The notes: generated from the letters alone by a model not told the origin. Counted from the first letter of the stretch, positions 52,931 to 62,212 are shown. The stretch: DNA of 64,000 bases from Lachnospiraceae bacterium (GCA_021770755.1 JAETQI010000004.1:62001-126000), one strand, 5' to 3'. Numbers and translations are program-made.

Positions 52931-54043
52931 ATGGAGCATTTTATCACAGGAATACAGATTTGCGAATTAAGAAATCTGTCTGATATTACAATAGTGTTAA
53001 ATCAGGAAGACAGGCAGCACCTGATGATTACTGGAAAAAATGGCTCAGGTAAAACCTCATTACTTATTGCCCTTGAGGGATACTTAGCGGAAATGGTATA
53101 CGAAGAGCGTCTGAACGAATTTAATCCTCAAATACGTGCGGTCTTTAATGATGAAAATTCTTTGCATGACCTATATGGAAGTGGAAAGTTTATTATCGCG
53201 TGTTTTCCGGCAGACAGAAAAATACAGATTCTTCGAGCCAACGGAGTGGAAGACATCAAATTAAGTACGGCATATGATATTGAAGAGAATCCAAGCGCAC
53301 TTCTGCATAAATATATGGTTCATTTGAAAACACAGCAGGCATATGCCAGAAATGAGGGAAGCGAGGAGGACGTTGACAGGATTCAGAAATGGTTTGACCG
53401 TTTTGTGGGGGCATTGCGTATTTTGCTGGAAGACGATTCTTTGACACTGGAATATGACTATAAGACATATGATTTCAAGATTCATGAAGCTGGAAGAAAA
53501 CCTTTTGGACTGGATGTGCTTTCGGATGGCTATTCTTCTGTTATTCACATTGTGTCAGATTTAATGTTAAGGATGGATCAGGATTGGCTTTTTAAGGACG
53601 GGATCAGCGAATACAATGTAGAGGGTGTCGTGCTGATTGACGAACTGGAAACACATCTTCACATTGAACTGCAGAAAAAAATCATGCCATTTTTGACGGC
53701 TTTTTTTCCAAGAATTCAGTTTATTGTGACCACACATTCGCCGTATATACTAAATTCCATATCCAATGCCAAGGCATATGATTTAGAAAACTGTATTGAA
53801 CTGGAAAACCTGTCACTGTATTCTGCAGATGGACTAGCAGAAGGGTATTTTGGCGCGGATGAGTATTCGGATGAACTCAAGGAGAAATTAAACCAATACA
53901 AGGAACTGTCAGGCAAAATAAATCTGACAGAGGATGAACGCGCCCAACGGGCAAGGCTTCGAATGGAATTAAAAAATATTCCAAAAGGATTATCCATAGA
54001 GGCGAGAGATCAATTTGAGGAAATCGAAGGGATGCGTTTATGA
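52931..54043 (+). CDS. ptuA: Septu-type defence ATPase (PtuA-like)
   Basis: A 370-residue SMC/OLD-like ATPase. Walker A is ITGKNGSGKTSLLIAL (GKNGSGKT at 35-42), the ABC-like signature region is VLSDGYSSVIHIV, Walker B is VVLIDELETHLHIELQ (D237, E238), and the H-loop is IVTTHSPYIL. Paired with a small HNH nuclease gene overlapping by 4 bases, this matches the two-gene Septu system, where the ATPase complex activates the nuclease against phage. The start ATG 52931 follows GAGAGGAG; an in-frame GTG upstream lies before the promoter. AT-richer than gltD, consistent with recent acquisition. It is shorter than many PtuA proteins. A retron ATPase is the main alternative, but no reverse transcriptase is present. 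Confidence 0.83.
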   Translation: MEHFITGIQICELRNLSDITIVLNQEDRQHLMITGKNGSGKTSLLIALEGYLAEMVYEERLNEFNPQIRAVFNDENSLHDLYGSGKFIIACFPADRKIQILRANGVEDIKLSTAYDIEENPSALLHKYMVHLKTQQAYARNEGSEEDVDRIQKWFDRFVGALRILLEDDSLTLEYDYKTYDFKIHEAGRKPFGLDVLSDGYSSVIHIVSDLMLRMDQDWLFKDGISEYNVEGVVLIDELETHLHIELQKKIMPFLTAFFPRIQFIVTTHSPYILNSISNAKAYDLENCIELENLSLYSADGLAEGYFGADEYSDELKEKLNQYKELSGKINLTEDERAQRARLRMELKNIPKGLSIEARDQFEEIEGMRL

Positions 54044-54720
54044 TAAAAATAGAGCGGAAGATGACAGAGAAGGCGCAGAAAGCGGTAGAGTCCTTACAGA
54101 AGGCAAAAGCAAAAGGCGGTTCGTATAATATGGAGGCAGTCAATGCGGCACTAAGGGAAATGTTTCATGGAAAGTGCTATATCTGTGAAAATAAAAAGAT
54201 TACATCGTATCAGATAGAACATCTCAGCGCGCATCGTGGAAATGATGATTTAAAGTATGACTGGAATAATCTTTTTTTGTCCTGTGCGCATTGTAACAAT
54301 ACAAAACTTGGCCGCTATGAGCCAATTATTGACTGTACAAAAGTGAACGTCGAGGAACTGATTGCATTTCGGAAAAAGGGGTATTTTGGAACAGATGAAG
54401 AACTGGTATTTGACATGCTTGATTCTGATGAGAAAACTGTAAATACAATCAAATTACTTCGGGAAGTTTATTATGGATCAACACCGCAGAAGAAAATGGA
54501 GGCAAAAATATTGAGAAAGATATTGAGGCAGGAGCTTTCAGAGTTTAAAGAATATGTACGCGAGTATCGGGAGGCAGAGGACGAAGAGAAGGAGGATCTT
54601 AGGTGTTGTATTAAACAGCAGTTAAGTGATAGCGCTCCGTTTGCCGCTTTTAAGAGGTGGCTGATCAGGGATCATAGTGACGCTTATCCTGAGTTATTAT
54701 TGCTTCTGCGGCAGCATTAA
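54040..54720 (+). CDS. ptuB: Septu-type HNH endonuclease (PtuB-like)
   Basis: A 226-residue nuclease. The zinc-finger HNH core is CYICENKK, then IEHLSAHRGND with the catalytic His region, and FLSCAHCNNTKLG with the second cysteine pair and the Asn. The C-terminal 120 residues are helical and highly charged (EYREAEDEEKEDLRCC). The ATG overlaps the ptuA stop (ATGA), so the two are translated together. In Septu the HNH protein is the effector that cuts DNA when the ATPase complex is triggered. The C-terminal helical domain is longer than the minimal HNH unit. Confidence 0.85.
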   Translation: MIKIERKMTEKAQKAVESLQKAKAKGGSYNMEAVNAALREMFHGKCYICENKKITSYQIEHLSAHRGNDDLKYDWNNLFLSCAHCNNTKLGRYEPIIDCTKVNVEELIAFRKKGYFGTDEELVFDMLDSDEKTVNTIKLLREVYYGSTPQKKMEAKILRKILRQELSEFKEYVREYREAEDEEKEDLRCCIKQQLSDSAPFAAFKRWLIRDHSDAYPELLLLLRQH

Positions 54721-54856
54721 CCGAAGAATTATTTAGCAGATTAAGGAATTATTTATGACAAGTACGCCGTATAAATGTTCATCTGCAAAGAAGAAAATCG
54801 CAGGCATAGTGGGCTATGTCAAGATTTTCCAGGCAATGGAAAGAGAGGGGATTTAT

Positions 54857-55078
54857 ATGAATAGTGACAACCATATGATCGATGAGGTGCTAAAGCATCT
54901 CGACAGCGAGCTGGCGCAGGGTGCTATGCGAATGAGCGTTGTTTTCGACGAGGAAGCCAGGGAAGAAAAATCCGTGTCGCACAAATGCTGCCACAGCTAC
55001 GGCAGACCAGCCACAGAGACTGTCGGACTGCTCGACATGTACACCGATATCAGCGCGGGCGCTTCTGACCGGGGATAA
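54857..55078 (+). CDS. Small protein of unknown function
   Basis: A 73-residue protein starting at ATG 54857 behind GAGAGGGG, with helical N-terminus (HMIDEVLKHLDSELAQGAMR) and a C-terminal part HKCCHSYGRPATETVGLLDM containing a Cys-Cys pair. No family recognised. It precedes the decayed Nudix gene, and may be the remnant of a longer product or a genuine small gene; the good ribosome-binding site favours the latter. Confidence 0.5.
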   Translation: MNSDNHMIDEVLKHLDSELAQGAMRMSVVFDEEAREEKSVSHKCCHSYGRPATETVGLLDMYTDISAGASDRG

Positions 55079-55157
55079 TAAGGAGATCAAGGTATCCGCT
55101 GTCGGCGGACTGTATGATTTACGAAGATGGAGATGAAGCTTTGCCATCATTGTTGCG

Positions 55158-55559
55158 ATGACTGAGGATGACCGCTATGTCTGTGTCAGGCAGTTCAGAC
55201 AGGGGATCCGGCAGGTAACTACTGAATTCTGTGCCGGATGCATCGAGTGTATCGACGGTGTTTTGGAAGACACCCTGTCCGCTGCCAAACGGGAACTTCT
55301 GGAGGAGACCGGCTATGGCAATGACGATTGGAGACACCTGTTAACGGTTCCTTCCTATGCTACGCTGTCAGATAACTACATGAGTATCTTTGTGGCAAAA
55401 AACTGTCATAAGATCAACAGCCAGCAGGATTTGGATGAGGATGAATTTCTGAATGTATATCTGTATTCCAGAGATGAATTTGAAGAAAAGGTCAAAAACG
55501 GTGAGTTCGCACAGGCTGCACATATATTGGCGTTATTGATGGCTGATCAGGGCGGTTGA
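55158..55559 (+). pseudogene. Nudix hydrolase (ADP-ribose pyrophosphatase-like), 5' end broken
   Basis: The open frame of 133 residues carries an ADP-ribose pyrophosphatase-type Nudix core: YVCVRQFRQGIRQVTTEF, then AAKRELLEETGYG. Just upstream the same frame gives SFAIIVAM, the expected preceding strand, but a TGA at about 55134 interrupts it, while the adjoining MIYEDGDEA matches the missing segment in another frame. A frameshift near 55135-55140 has thus split the gene. The Nudix box is also unusual: the leading Gly of GX5E is displaced (AGCIECIDGVLE). It may still be translated from ATG 55158 as a truncated, probably inactive protein. Confidence 0.6.
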
Positions 55560-55635
55560 TCTACTGTTTTTTGGAATTATGTATCCACTGAAAATAAGGA
55601 CGCCTATATCAGCAATGATTGCTTTCGATAAAACA

Positions 55636-55666
55636 CAGGGAACTGCATCAGTAGCGCAGTTCCCTG
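55636..55666. terminator. Bidirectional terminator, Nudix remnant / cellobiose phosphorylase
   Basis: CAGGGAACTGC (55636-55646) pairs perfectly with GCAGTTCCCTG (55656-55666). On the minus strand the stem is followed by TGTTTTAT, so it serves mainly the phosphorylase gene. Confidence 0.8.
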
Positions 55667-55693
55667 TTTGATTTATCTGACGCTATACGCGGT

Positions 55694-58129
55694 CTATCCC
55701 ATAACGATCTCCACATTCACATCAGACTTCCCGGCCTCAAACGGGATCACGCAGCCGTCTGTCTTCATGCCGTCGACAGTCATGGAAGCGACGCCCTTCT
55801 GGACGTTTTCCGGATTCCGGACAGTGATGTGGTACACCACATCGCGGAAACGCCGGGTGAGCTTGAAATCCCCGAATCCTGTCGGTACGCATGGATCGAC
55901 GCGGAGTCCCTTGTGTGTCGGGTATACGCCGAGGATATACTGCGAGATGTTCGTGAATGTCCAGGCGGCAGTGCCGGTGAGCCAGCTATTCTTCGCCTCG
56001 CCGTGATACTTCGCATCGCGACCTGCGACCATCTGCGAGTATACATAAGGTTCTGTCCGGTGGATCTCGCTGATCTCCTCCACATACGCCGGACACGTCT
56101 TCTGATAGATCTCAAATGCCCTGTCGCCGCGTCCGATGACGGTCTCCGCGATGGAAACCCACGGGTTGTTGTGGCAGAAGATACCGGCATTTTCCTTGTA
56201 TCCGGGCGGATAGGAGGAGATCTCACCGAGCTCGACATGGTACTTGGTGTAGGCGGGCTGTAATATCATCACGCCGTACTTGGTGTCAAGCTTTTCTTTT
56301 ACGGAGTTCAGCGCTTTCTCCGCCAGTCCTTCCTTCACGCCGATGCCGGCAAGCACGCAGAAGCCCTGCGGTTCGATGTAGATCTGTCCCTCCTCGCACT
56401 CTTTGGAGCCGACCTTGTGGCTGTATGCGTCGTAAGCCCGCACGAACCATTCCCCGTCCCAGCCGTCCTTAAGGACGGCGTCGTACATGACTGCGACCTC
56501 GTCCCGCGCGCGTTTTGCCTCGGCATCGTCGCCGAGCAGCTCCGCAAGCTGTGCGTACTCCTCGCCGTACTTGACAAACATTCCGGCGATAAATACGGAT
56601 TCTGCGACAGGTCCCTCACTCGGACCAAAGGTCTGGAAGGATTCGCCCGGGTGCTCGGAGAAGCAGTTGAGGTTCAGGCAGTCATTCCAGTCGGCGCGCC
56701 CGATGAGCGGCAGCTTGTGCGGTCCCTTGTGGTTCACGATATAGTCAAACGAGCGCTTTAAGTGTTCCATCAGGGTGGTGGCAGCACTCATGTCATTGTC
56801 GTAGGGCACCATTTCCTGTAAGATCGACAGGTCGCCCGTCTCGCGGACATAGGCGCTCGTGCCTGCGATCAGCCACAGTGGATCGTCGTTGAAGCCGCTT
56901 CCGATGTCGGAGTTGCCCTTCTTGGTGAGCGGCTGGTACTGATGGTAAGCGCTTCCGTCCGAGAACTGTGTCGAGGCGATGTCGATGATGCGCTCGCGTG
57001 CGCGGTCGGGGATCAGATGCACGAAACCGAGCAGATCCTGGCAGGAATCCCGAAAACCCATACCGCGCCCGATGCCGGATTCATAGTAGGAGGCAGAACG
57101 GCTCATGTTGAACGTCACCATGCACTGATACTGGTTCCAGATGTTGACCATGCGGTTGACCTTCTCGTTGGAGGACTCAACGACATAGCGGCCAAGCAGG
57201 TCTCTCCAGTAGTCGTTCAGCTCCGCAAACGCCCTGTCGACAGCGGCGTCGGTGCTGTACTTTGCGATCATCGCATTGGCGGGCTTCTTGTTCACGACGT
57301 TTGGCGCCTCAAATTTCTCCCCGACAGGATTTTCCAGATAACCCAGCAGGAATACATAAGACGTTTCTTCCCCGGGAGCGAGCGTGATGTCGATCTGGTG
57401 TGCGGCGATCGGTGACCAGCCGCTTGCCACCGAATTGGTACATCTGCCAGCCAGCACCGCCTCGGGCTTATCGGCGCCGTTGTAAGTGCCGATAAAGCTG
57501 TCGCGGATCGTGTCAAAACCGTCGACATCCGTGTTCACGGTATAGACTGCGTAGTGGTTTCTGCGCTCGCGGTACTCTGTCTTGTGGTAGATCGTGGAGC
57601 CGATCACCTCGACTTCGCCGGTGCTTAAGTTTCTCTGGAAGTTTCTGGAGTCGTCGTCGGCATTCCACAGGCACCACTCCACATAGGAGAAAAGGGAGAG
57701 GGTCTTTTGGACATCGGCGTTATTTTTTATTTTAATCTGTGAGATCTCGCAGTTGTCGTCCATCGGCACAAACGTGAGAACAGATGCCTGCACATCGTTC
57801 TTAGAGGCGGTGAAGCGGCTGTAGCCGATGCCGTGGCGGCACTCGTAGGCGTCTAGCTTTGTCTTGGTCGGCTGCCAGCCCGGATTCCAGACGGTATCGC
57901 CGTCCTTTATGTAGAAATATTTGCCGTTGGTATCGTAGGGGACATCGTTGTAGCGGTAGCGTGTGAGTCTTAAGAGCTTTGCGTCCTTGTAGAACGTGTA
58001 GCCGCCGCAGGTGTTTGAGATCAGTGTGAAGAAATCCCTGCAGCCCAGATAGTTGATCCATGGGAGCGGTGTCTTAGGGGTGGTGATGACATATTCGCGG
58101 TTGGCGTCGTCAAAGTATCCGAATTTCAT
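55694..58129 (-). CDS. cbp: Cellobiose phosphorylase, GH94
   Basis: An 811-residue GH94 phosphorylase, the exact length usual for clostridial cellobiose phosphorylase, which splits cellobiose with phosphate into glucose-1-phosphate and glucose in the cytoplasm. It begins [20 protein letters not shown]; the catalytic acid is D483 in [32 protein letters not shown] and [12 protein letters not shown] are family blocks. No signal peptide. AGAAGGAGAAG precedes the ATG. The operator AAACGTTT at 58238-58245 lies at the likely transcription start. The divergent LacI regulator is its probable repressor. Confidence 0.95.
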   Translation of the reverse strand: MKFGYFDDANREYVITTPKTPLPWINYLGCRDFFTLISNTCGGYTFYKDAKLLRLTRYRYNDVPYDTNGKYFYIKDGDTVWNPGWQPTKTKLDAYECRHGIGYSRFTASKNDVQASVLTFVPMDDNCEISQIKIKNNADVQKTLSLFSYVEWCLWNADDDSRNFQRNLSTGEVEVIGSTIYHKTEYRERRNHYAVYTVNTDVDGFDTIRDSFIGTYNGADKPEAVLAGRCTNSVASGWSPIAAHQIDITLAPGEETSYVFLLGYLENPVGEKFEAPNVVNKKPANAMIAKYSTDAAVDRAFAELNDYWRDLLGRYVVESSNEKVNRMVNIWNQYQCMVTFNMSRSASYYESGIGRGMGFRDSCQDLLGFVHLIPDRARERIIDIASTQFSDGSAYHQYQPLTKKGNSDIGSGFNDDPLWLIAGTSAYVRETGDLSILQEMVPYDNDMSAATTLMEHLKRSFDYIVNHKGPHKLPLIGRADWNDCLNLNCFSEHPGESFQTFGPSEGPVAESVFIAGMFVKYGEEYAQLAELLGDDAEAKRARDEVAVMYDAVLKDGWDGEWFVRAYDAYSHKVGSKECEEGQIYIEPQGFCVLAGIGVKEGLAEKALNSVKEKLDTKYGVMILQPAYTKYHVELGEISSYPPGYKENAGIFCHNNPWVSIAETVIGRGDRAFEIYQKTCPAYVEEISEIHRTEPYVYSQMVAGRDAKYHGEAKNSWLTGTAAWTFTNISQYILGVYPTHKGLRVDPCVPTGFGDFKLTRRFRDVVYHITVRNPENVQKGVASMTVDGMKTDGCVIPFEAGKSDVNVEIVMG

Positions 58130-58235
58130 GGTTTGTCTTCTCCTTCTTAAAATGAAATTTGAGTGTGCAGCCCACGACGCTGATCTTGTCCGGGTGAAGT
58201 ACCAGAGTGCGCCGCACAGCAGTTGATACAGTTAC

Positions 58236-58259
58236 GAAAACGTTTAAGTAAATCTTATA
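58236..58259 (-). promoter_or_regulatory. -10 box and LacI operator of the cellobiose phosphorylase gene
   Basis: On the minus strand TATAAG (58259-58254) is followed by AAACGTTT (58245-58238) at about +1. The same core sits at 58378-58385 on the regulator side. The -35 box is not clear. Confidence 0.6.
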
Positions 58260-58337
58260 TGATAAATCTATCACAGGAATCTCATAAAAGCAAGGTAAAA
58301 ATTTTAATTGTTGGAAAAGTCAATTCCGGAAAAGGGC

Positions 58338-58386
58338 TTGCGCGGACGGTCAGGCTGATGTATGCTGTATATTGCGTAAACGTTTA
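58338..58386 (+). promoter_or_regulatory. Promoter and LacI operator of the regulator gene
   Basis: TTGCGC (58338-58343) and TATGCT (58361-58366) are 17 bases apart. The perfect palindrome TAAACGTTTA (58377-58386) lies directly at the start of transcription, indicating autorepression. Confidence 0.65.
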
Positions 58387-58409
58387 AGATGAGAAAGATG
58401 AGGGATGAT

Positions 58410-59426
58410 ATGGTTTCCATGAAAGACATCGCAGCGGCATGCGGCGTATCCGTCGCAACGGTCAGCAAGGCGATCAACGACCACAATGACATCGGCACAG
58501 AGACGAAAGAGAAGATCAGGCGCACGGCAAAGGCGCTTGGCTATTATCCAAATTCTTCTGCGAGGGCACTAAAGACAAACAGAACCTACAATCTCGGCGT
58601 TTTGTATAAAGAGGAATCCGGGAGCGGGCTGACGCACGGGTATTTTTCCGGCGTGCTCGAGTCTTTCCGCAATGCGGCGGAAAATGCGGGGTATGACATC
58701 ACATTCCTGAGCAACTCGAAAAAGCGCAAGGACCGGATGTCCTATCTCGAGCATACGTTATACCGGGGAATGGACGGCGTGCTGATCGCGGTCGCTGATT
58801 ACGGCGACGCCGAGGTTGTGGAACTGCTGTCGAGTGCGCTTCCGGTGGTCACGGTTGACTATGTGTATCAGGGCAGGATATCTGTCCTGTCAGACAATAT
58901 CGCAGGCATGGAAGCCCTTCTTTCTTATATATATGGGCAGGGGCACAGGGAGATCGCGTATATCTATGGGGAGGATTCCATGGTCACGACCAACAGGCTT
59001 TCCGCGTATTACCGTTTTTACGGGAAAAAGAACCTGGCAGTCAGGGAGGTGTTTCTGCAGAGGGGACGGTACAGGGATTCCTACACGGCAGGACGCATCA
59101 CCGGCTGGCTGCTGGAGCAGCCGCAGCCGCCGACCTGTATCCTGTACGCGGATGACTTTTCGGCGATCGGTGGCATGAACGTGATCAGGAGCAGAGGTCT
59201 GCGGATACCGCAGGACATCTCGATCGCGGGATATGACGGAATAGCGATGGCATCACAGCTAACGCCGCAGCTTGCGACGTACCGTCAGGATACAACGGGG
59301 ATCGGCAGTCTGGCGGCAAAACAGTTGATCAGCCTGATCGAGAATCCAAAGGCGACGCCCATCTGTCAGCATGTGATGAGCGGGGAACTGGTCGTGGGCG
59401 GATCGGTGGCAAAAATAGTTTTATAA
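58410..59426 (+). CDS. LacI-family regulator of cellobiose use
   Basis: A 338-residue regulator. The helix-turn-helix and hinge are MKDIAAACGVSVATVSKAIN, followed by a two-lobed sensor domain (LGVLYKEESGSGLTHGYFSG, and the closing GSLAAKQLISLIENP). ATG 58410 follows GAGGG; the in-frame ATG at 58389 would sit in the operator with no ribosome-binding site. It is divergent from cellobiose phosphorylase, and both promoters carry the AAACGTTT core typical of LacI/GalR operators, so it most likely represses both until a cello-oligosaccharide-derived signal appears. The inducer is inferred. Confidence 0.9.
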   Translation: MVSMKDIAAACGVSVATVSKAINDHNDIGTETKEKIRRTAKALGYYPNSSARALKTNRTYNLGVLYKEESGSGLTHGYFSGVLESFRNAAENAGYDITFLSNSKKRKDRMSYLEHTLYRGMDGVLIAVADYGDAEVVELLSSALPVVTVDYVYQGRISVLSDNIAGMEALLSYIYGQGHREIAYIYGEDSMVTTNRLSAYYRFYGKKNLAVREVFLQRGRYRDSYTAGRITGWLLEQPQPPTCILYADDFSAIGGMNVIRSRGLRIPQDISIAGYDGIAMASQLTPQLATYRQDTTGIGSLAAKQLISLIENPKATPICQHVMSGELVVGGSVAKIVL

Positions 59427-59480
59427 AATTTTATAATTCGTTAATTTACCTTATATGCATCGTATGATAGGATAAGGTAT

Positions 59481-59894
59481 ATGACAAATGAAAAGCGGGG
59501 CAGGGATATGGCAGGGATATTGTACGATGCCAGACGCATCAAGGCGTACGAGGGGCTTCTGGCGCTTGGGGAGATCGCAGATGAGACAAAGCAGTGGTGT
59601 GATGAACTCTGGGAGGAGCTTGTGTTTGACACAGAGCTTCTGGAAGAGCTTGTTTTTTTCATGGAGCATCATTGTCTGAGGGACAAGGTGCACTGTGAGG
59701 GATACGGGCTCACGGATCTGTATATCTGGCAGATGAACAGATACAATGTCATCGGTGATTCTGGCAAGAACACAGACGCCTGCAACAAGGACAGGATGGT
59801 GCTTCACGCATTTCGGGACATGATCGATATGAAAAAGGAACCCGCGGTATATGTAAAGAGAATGACGATGGGCAGAGGGATGGACCAGGCGTAG
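59481..59894 (+). CDS. Conserved-looking small protein, function unknown
   Basis: A soluble, acidic, helical protein of up to 137 residues. The core ILYDARRIKAYEGLLALGEI and EELVFFMEHHCLRDKVHCEG, then YGLTDLYIWQMNRYN suggest a small helical bundle. The start may be 59481 (AAGG just upstream) or 59508 (MAGILYDARR, behind GGGGCAGGG); the latter has the better ribosome-binding site. No family is recognised. The next gene, an HAAS-domain membrane protein, follows after 20 bases and is probably co-transcribed. Confidence 0.7.
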   Translation: MTNEKRGRDMAGILYDARRIKAYEGLLALGEIADETKQWCDELWEELVFDTELLEELVFFMEHHCLRDKVHCEGYGLTDLYIWQMNRYNVIGDSGKNTDACNKDRMVLHAFRDMIDMKKEPAVYVKRMTMGRGMDQA

Positions 59895-59914
59895 GCGATG
59901 AGGTGGGGGTTATT

Positions 59915-60400
59915 ATGAACTGTGAGGATTTTTTGAGACAATTTCGGGATGCGCTGGATGGAAAAGTGTCGGAGAATGTGATACAGGACAATGTGAATTA
60001 TTACAGGACATATATCAACAGTCAGACAGCGGGCGGCAGGAGCGAGTCGGATGTGCTCAGGATGCTGGGAGATCCGAGACTTTTGGCAAAGACGATCGAG
60101 GAGAGCAGCAAGTTTGCATCCGGCAATGAGAGCCGGAGCGCGGGCGGCTATTCCAATCCGAATTACGCAAATTATAGTTATGGCCCGGCGGGAAGTACAG
60201 ACCGTGACTATACGGATGCGTCGGATGGGAAGCGCGGCAGGCTGCCGGGCTGGCTGATCACCTGCATCGTGATGGTCGTGGTCTTCCTGGTGCTGTCTGT
60301 CGTGTTCCGTGTATTTGTGTTTCTGGTGCCGTATATCGTTGTGCTTATGCTGGCGGGCTTTCTGGTCAGGACGTTTCGTAGCTGGTGGCAGCGAAAATGA
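59915..60400 (+). CDS. HAAS-domain (DUF1700-like) small membrane protein
   Basis: A 161-residue protein. The N-terminal 65 residues are an HAAS-type helical domain (FLRQFRDALDGKVSENVIQD, then YYRTYI and MLGDPRLLAKTI), a linker of about 45 residues rich in Ser, Asn and Tyr follows, and the C-terminus has two adjacent hydrophobic segments (WLITCIVMVVVFLVLSVVF and VFLVPYIVVLMLAGFLV). HAAS domains typically pair with PadR-type regulators to sense envelope state; none is encoded next to it. ATG 59915 follows GGTGGGGG. Confidence 0.78.
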   Translation: MNCEDFLRQFRDALDGKVSENVIQDNVNYYRTYINSQTAGGRSESDVLRMLGDPRLLAKTIEESSKFASGNESRSAGGYSNPNYANYSYGPAGSTDRDYTDASDGKRGRLPGWLITCIVMVVVFLVLSVVFRVFVFLVPYIVVLMLAGFLVRTFRSWWQRK

Positions 60401-60426
60401 AAAACGACCATCGCGTGGTCGTTTTT
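60401..60426 (+). terminator. Rho-independent terminator
   Basis: AAAACGACC (60401-60409) pairs with GGTCGTTTT (60417-60425), T-rich tail, directly after the HAAS-gene stop. Confidence 0.85.
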
Positions 60427-60674
60427 CTTTAAGGGGAGTATAAATAATTAATATATAAGGGTTGTAAAGAGGATTGAAGGAGTATCTCTTTACTGATTTC
60501 AGTATATCAAGAGTAGTCGCAAAGGTCAACTGATTTCTGAAAATAAAACCTACCAAACAATGATCACCGGATTTGGGCAGTGTTTCCAAAGTTAACAAGA
60601 TATGTAAATTAAAAACAATGTATAAAAATGTGCGTTTAGGCAAATCATATCTGTGTAGCATATAAAGTGCTGAT

Positions 60675-60729
60675 GACATACAAAAAATGCAGTTGCAGAT
60701 GTATGTCAGAAAAAAGGGAACACGTTCCC
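60675..60729. promoter_or_regulatory. Two palindromes ahead of the Asn-rich peptide gene
   Basis: GACATACA (60675-60682) is inverted at 60700-60707 as TGTATGTC, enclosing TGCA-GT-TGCA; then GGGAAC-AC-GTTCCC (60716-60729) stands 15 bases before the ribosome-binding site. They may be operators or leader hairpins. The rest of the 350-base AT-rich gap from 60401 shows no supported gene. Confidence 0.4.
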
Positions 60730-60750
60730 GAAAAATTTGGAGGTATCATT

Positions 60751-60909
60751 ATGGCTGGAACAAACAACAACTACGATCAGAACAAGTCCAATAACAACTC
60801 ACAGAATTCTCAGAACTCACAGAATTCTCAGAACAGCACGAACAACAGCAATTCTGAGAACAACCAGAAGAATTGCAAGAACAGCACAAACAACAATAAC
60901 AACAAGTAA
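60751..60909 (+). CDS. Asparagine-rich 52-residue peptide
   Basis: A 52-residue peptide behind TTGGAGG at ideal spacing. By count, 23 residues are Asn, 9 Ser and 6 Gln; the centre is a QNS tandem run, and one Cys is at residue 42. There are almost no hydrophobic residues, so it should be unfolded and hydrophilic. An 18-base DNA repeat (CAGAATTCTCAGAACTCA) occurs twice in the coding sequence, showing growth by duplication. It has its own leader and terminator. Function unknown; a spore or surface role, or a phase-like length variation, are guesses. Confidence 0.65.
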   Translation: MAGTNNNYDQNKSNNNSQNSQNSQNSQNSTNNSNSENNQKNCKNSTNNNNNK

Positions 60910-60927
60910 TCGGTGCTGGATCAGGAG

Positions 60928-60960
60928 AAGGCAGGGCTTGCGAGCAGGTCCTGTCTTTTT
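60928..60960 (+). terminator. Rho-independent terminator of the Asn-rich peptide gene
   Basis: AAGGCAGG (60928-60935) pairs with CCTGTCTT (60950-60957) through one G-T wobble and a 14-base loop, followed by T residues. Confidence 0.7.
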
Positions 60961-61057
60961 CATTTTCACGATTTTTTTGTTTGACAGATGGAACTAATGA
61001 ATATAAGATAATATAGAAAACAATATCATCAGCAAAGAATTTTTATCGGAGAATATC

Positions 61058-62212
61058 ATGAAGAGATACGAATTGATCGCGCCCTGTCATTTTGGTCTGG
61101 AGTCGGTCTTAAAGCAGGAGATCACAGACCTTGGATACGACGTGTCGCAGGTGGAGGACGGCAGGGTGACTTTTATCGGGGATGATGAGGCAGTCTGCCG
61201 CGCCAACATAGGGCTTAGGACAGCGGAGCGGATACTGATCAAAGTGGGAAGCTTTCACGCGGAGACATTTGACGAACTGTTTGAGAACACGAGATCGCTT
61301 CCGTGGGAGGAGTACATACCCGCAGATGGAAAATTCTGGGTTGCAAAGGCAGCGAGCGTGAAGAGCAGGCTGTTCTCCCCGTCCGATATACAGTCCATCA
61401 TGAAAAAGGCGATGGTGGAGCGGCTGAAACAGGTGTATCATGTCAGTTGGTTTGCCGAGGATGGGCAGAGCTTTCCGGTGCGTGTTTTTCTGATGAAAGA
61501 TACGGTGACCGTAGGGCTGGATACGACAGGCGAGTCCCTGCATAAGAGGGGATACCGCAGACTTACGGCGAAGGCACCGATCGCGGAGAATCTCGCGGCG
61601 GCGCTGATCATGCTGACGCCATGGAAGAGCGACAGGATCCTTGTGGACCCGTTCTGCGGAAGCGGGACAATATTAATAGAAGCGGCGCTGATGGCGGCAA
61701 ATATTGCGCCGGGAATGAAGCGGGGATTTACGGCGGTGAGATGGGATCACCTCATTGACAAAAAAGTGTGGGATGGCTGCTATGAGGAGGCGCGGGAAAT
61801 GGTTGACCTGTCTGTTGCAGCCGATCTCGAGGGCAGCGACCTCGACCCGGAGATGATCCGGATCGCACAGCAGAATGCCCGGATCGCGGGGGTGGCGGAT
61901 CTGATCAGATTTGGACAAAAAGATGTGGGCGCGTTTTCGCATGACGGAGCATATGGCTTTATCATAACCAATCCGCCCTACGGCGAGCGCCTTGAGGAGA
62001 AAGCGGATCTGCCGCCGCTCTACAGAAAGCTGGGTGAGCGGTTCAGGCGTCTCGATACATGGTCGCTGTATGTGATCACCTCCTACGAGGAGGCACAGCG
62101 GGATATTGGCAGGAAGGCTGACCGGAACAGAAAGATCTATAACGGTATGATGAAAACGTACTATTATCAGTTCATGGGACCGCGTCCGCCGAGAAAACAG
62201 GCAGACAGTTGA
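61058..62212 (+). CDS. THUMP-domain 23S rRNA guanine-N2 methyltransferase, RlmL/YpsC type
   Basis: A 384-residue protein. The N-terminal ferredoxin-like and THUMP domains (ELIAPCHFGLESVLKQEITD; up to about residue 160) bind RNA; the C-terminal Rossmann methyltransferase has the SAM motif DPFCGSGTILIEAAL and the catalytic NPPYGERLEE. Length equals that of the Firmicutes YpsC/RlmL-like proteins, which lack the second methyltransferase half of E. coli RlmL. The product is predicted to make m2G in 23S rRNA. It is followed after 13 bases by the amidase-fold gene. Confidence 0.93.
   Translation: MKRYELIAPCHFGLESVLKQEITDLGYDVSQVEDGRVTFIGDDEAVCRANIGLRTAERILIKVGSFHAETFDELFENTRSLPWEEYIPADGKFWVAKAASVKSRLFSPSDIQSIMKKAMVERLKQVYHVSWFAEDGQSFPVRVFLMKDTVTVGLDTTGESLHKRGYRRLTAKAPIAENLAAALIMLTPWKSDRILVDPFCGSGTILIEAALMAANIAPGMKRGFTAVRWDHLIDKKVWDGCYEEAREMVDLSVAADLEGSDLDPEMIRIAQQNARIAGVADLIRFGQKDVGAFSHDGAYGFIITNPPYGERLEEKADLPPLYRKLGERFRRLDTWSLYVITSYEEAQRDIGRKADRNRKIYNGMMKTYYYQFMGPRPPRKQADS

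Noticed and set aside
60802-60837. Tandem 18-base repeat that might suggest a CRISPR or satellite
   Set aside because: Two contiguous copies inside a coding frame with no spacers; it encodes the QNS run of the small peptide.
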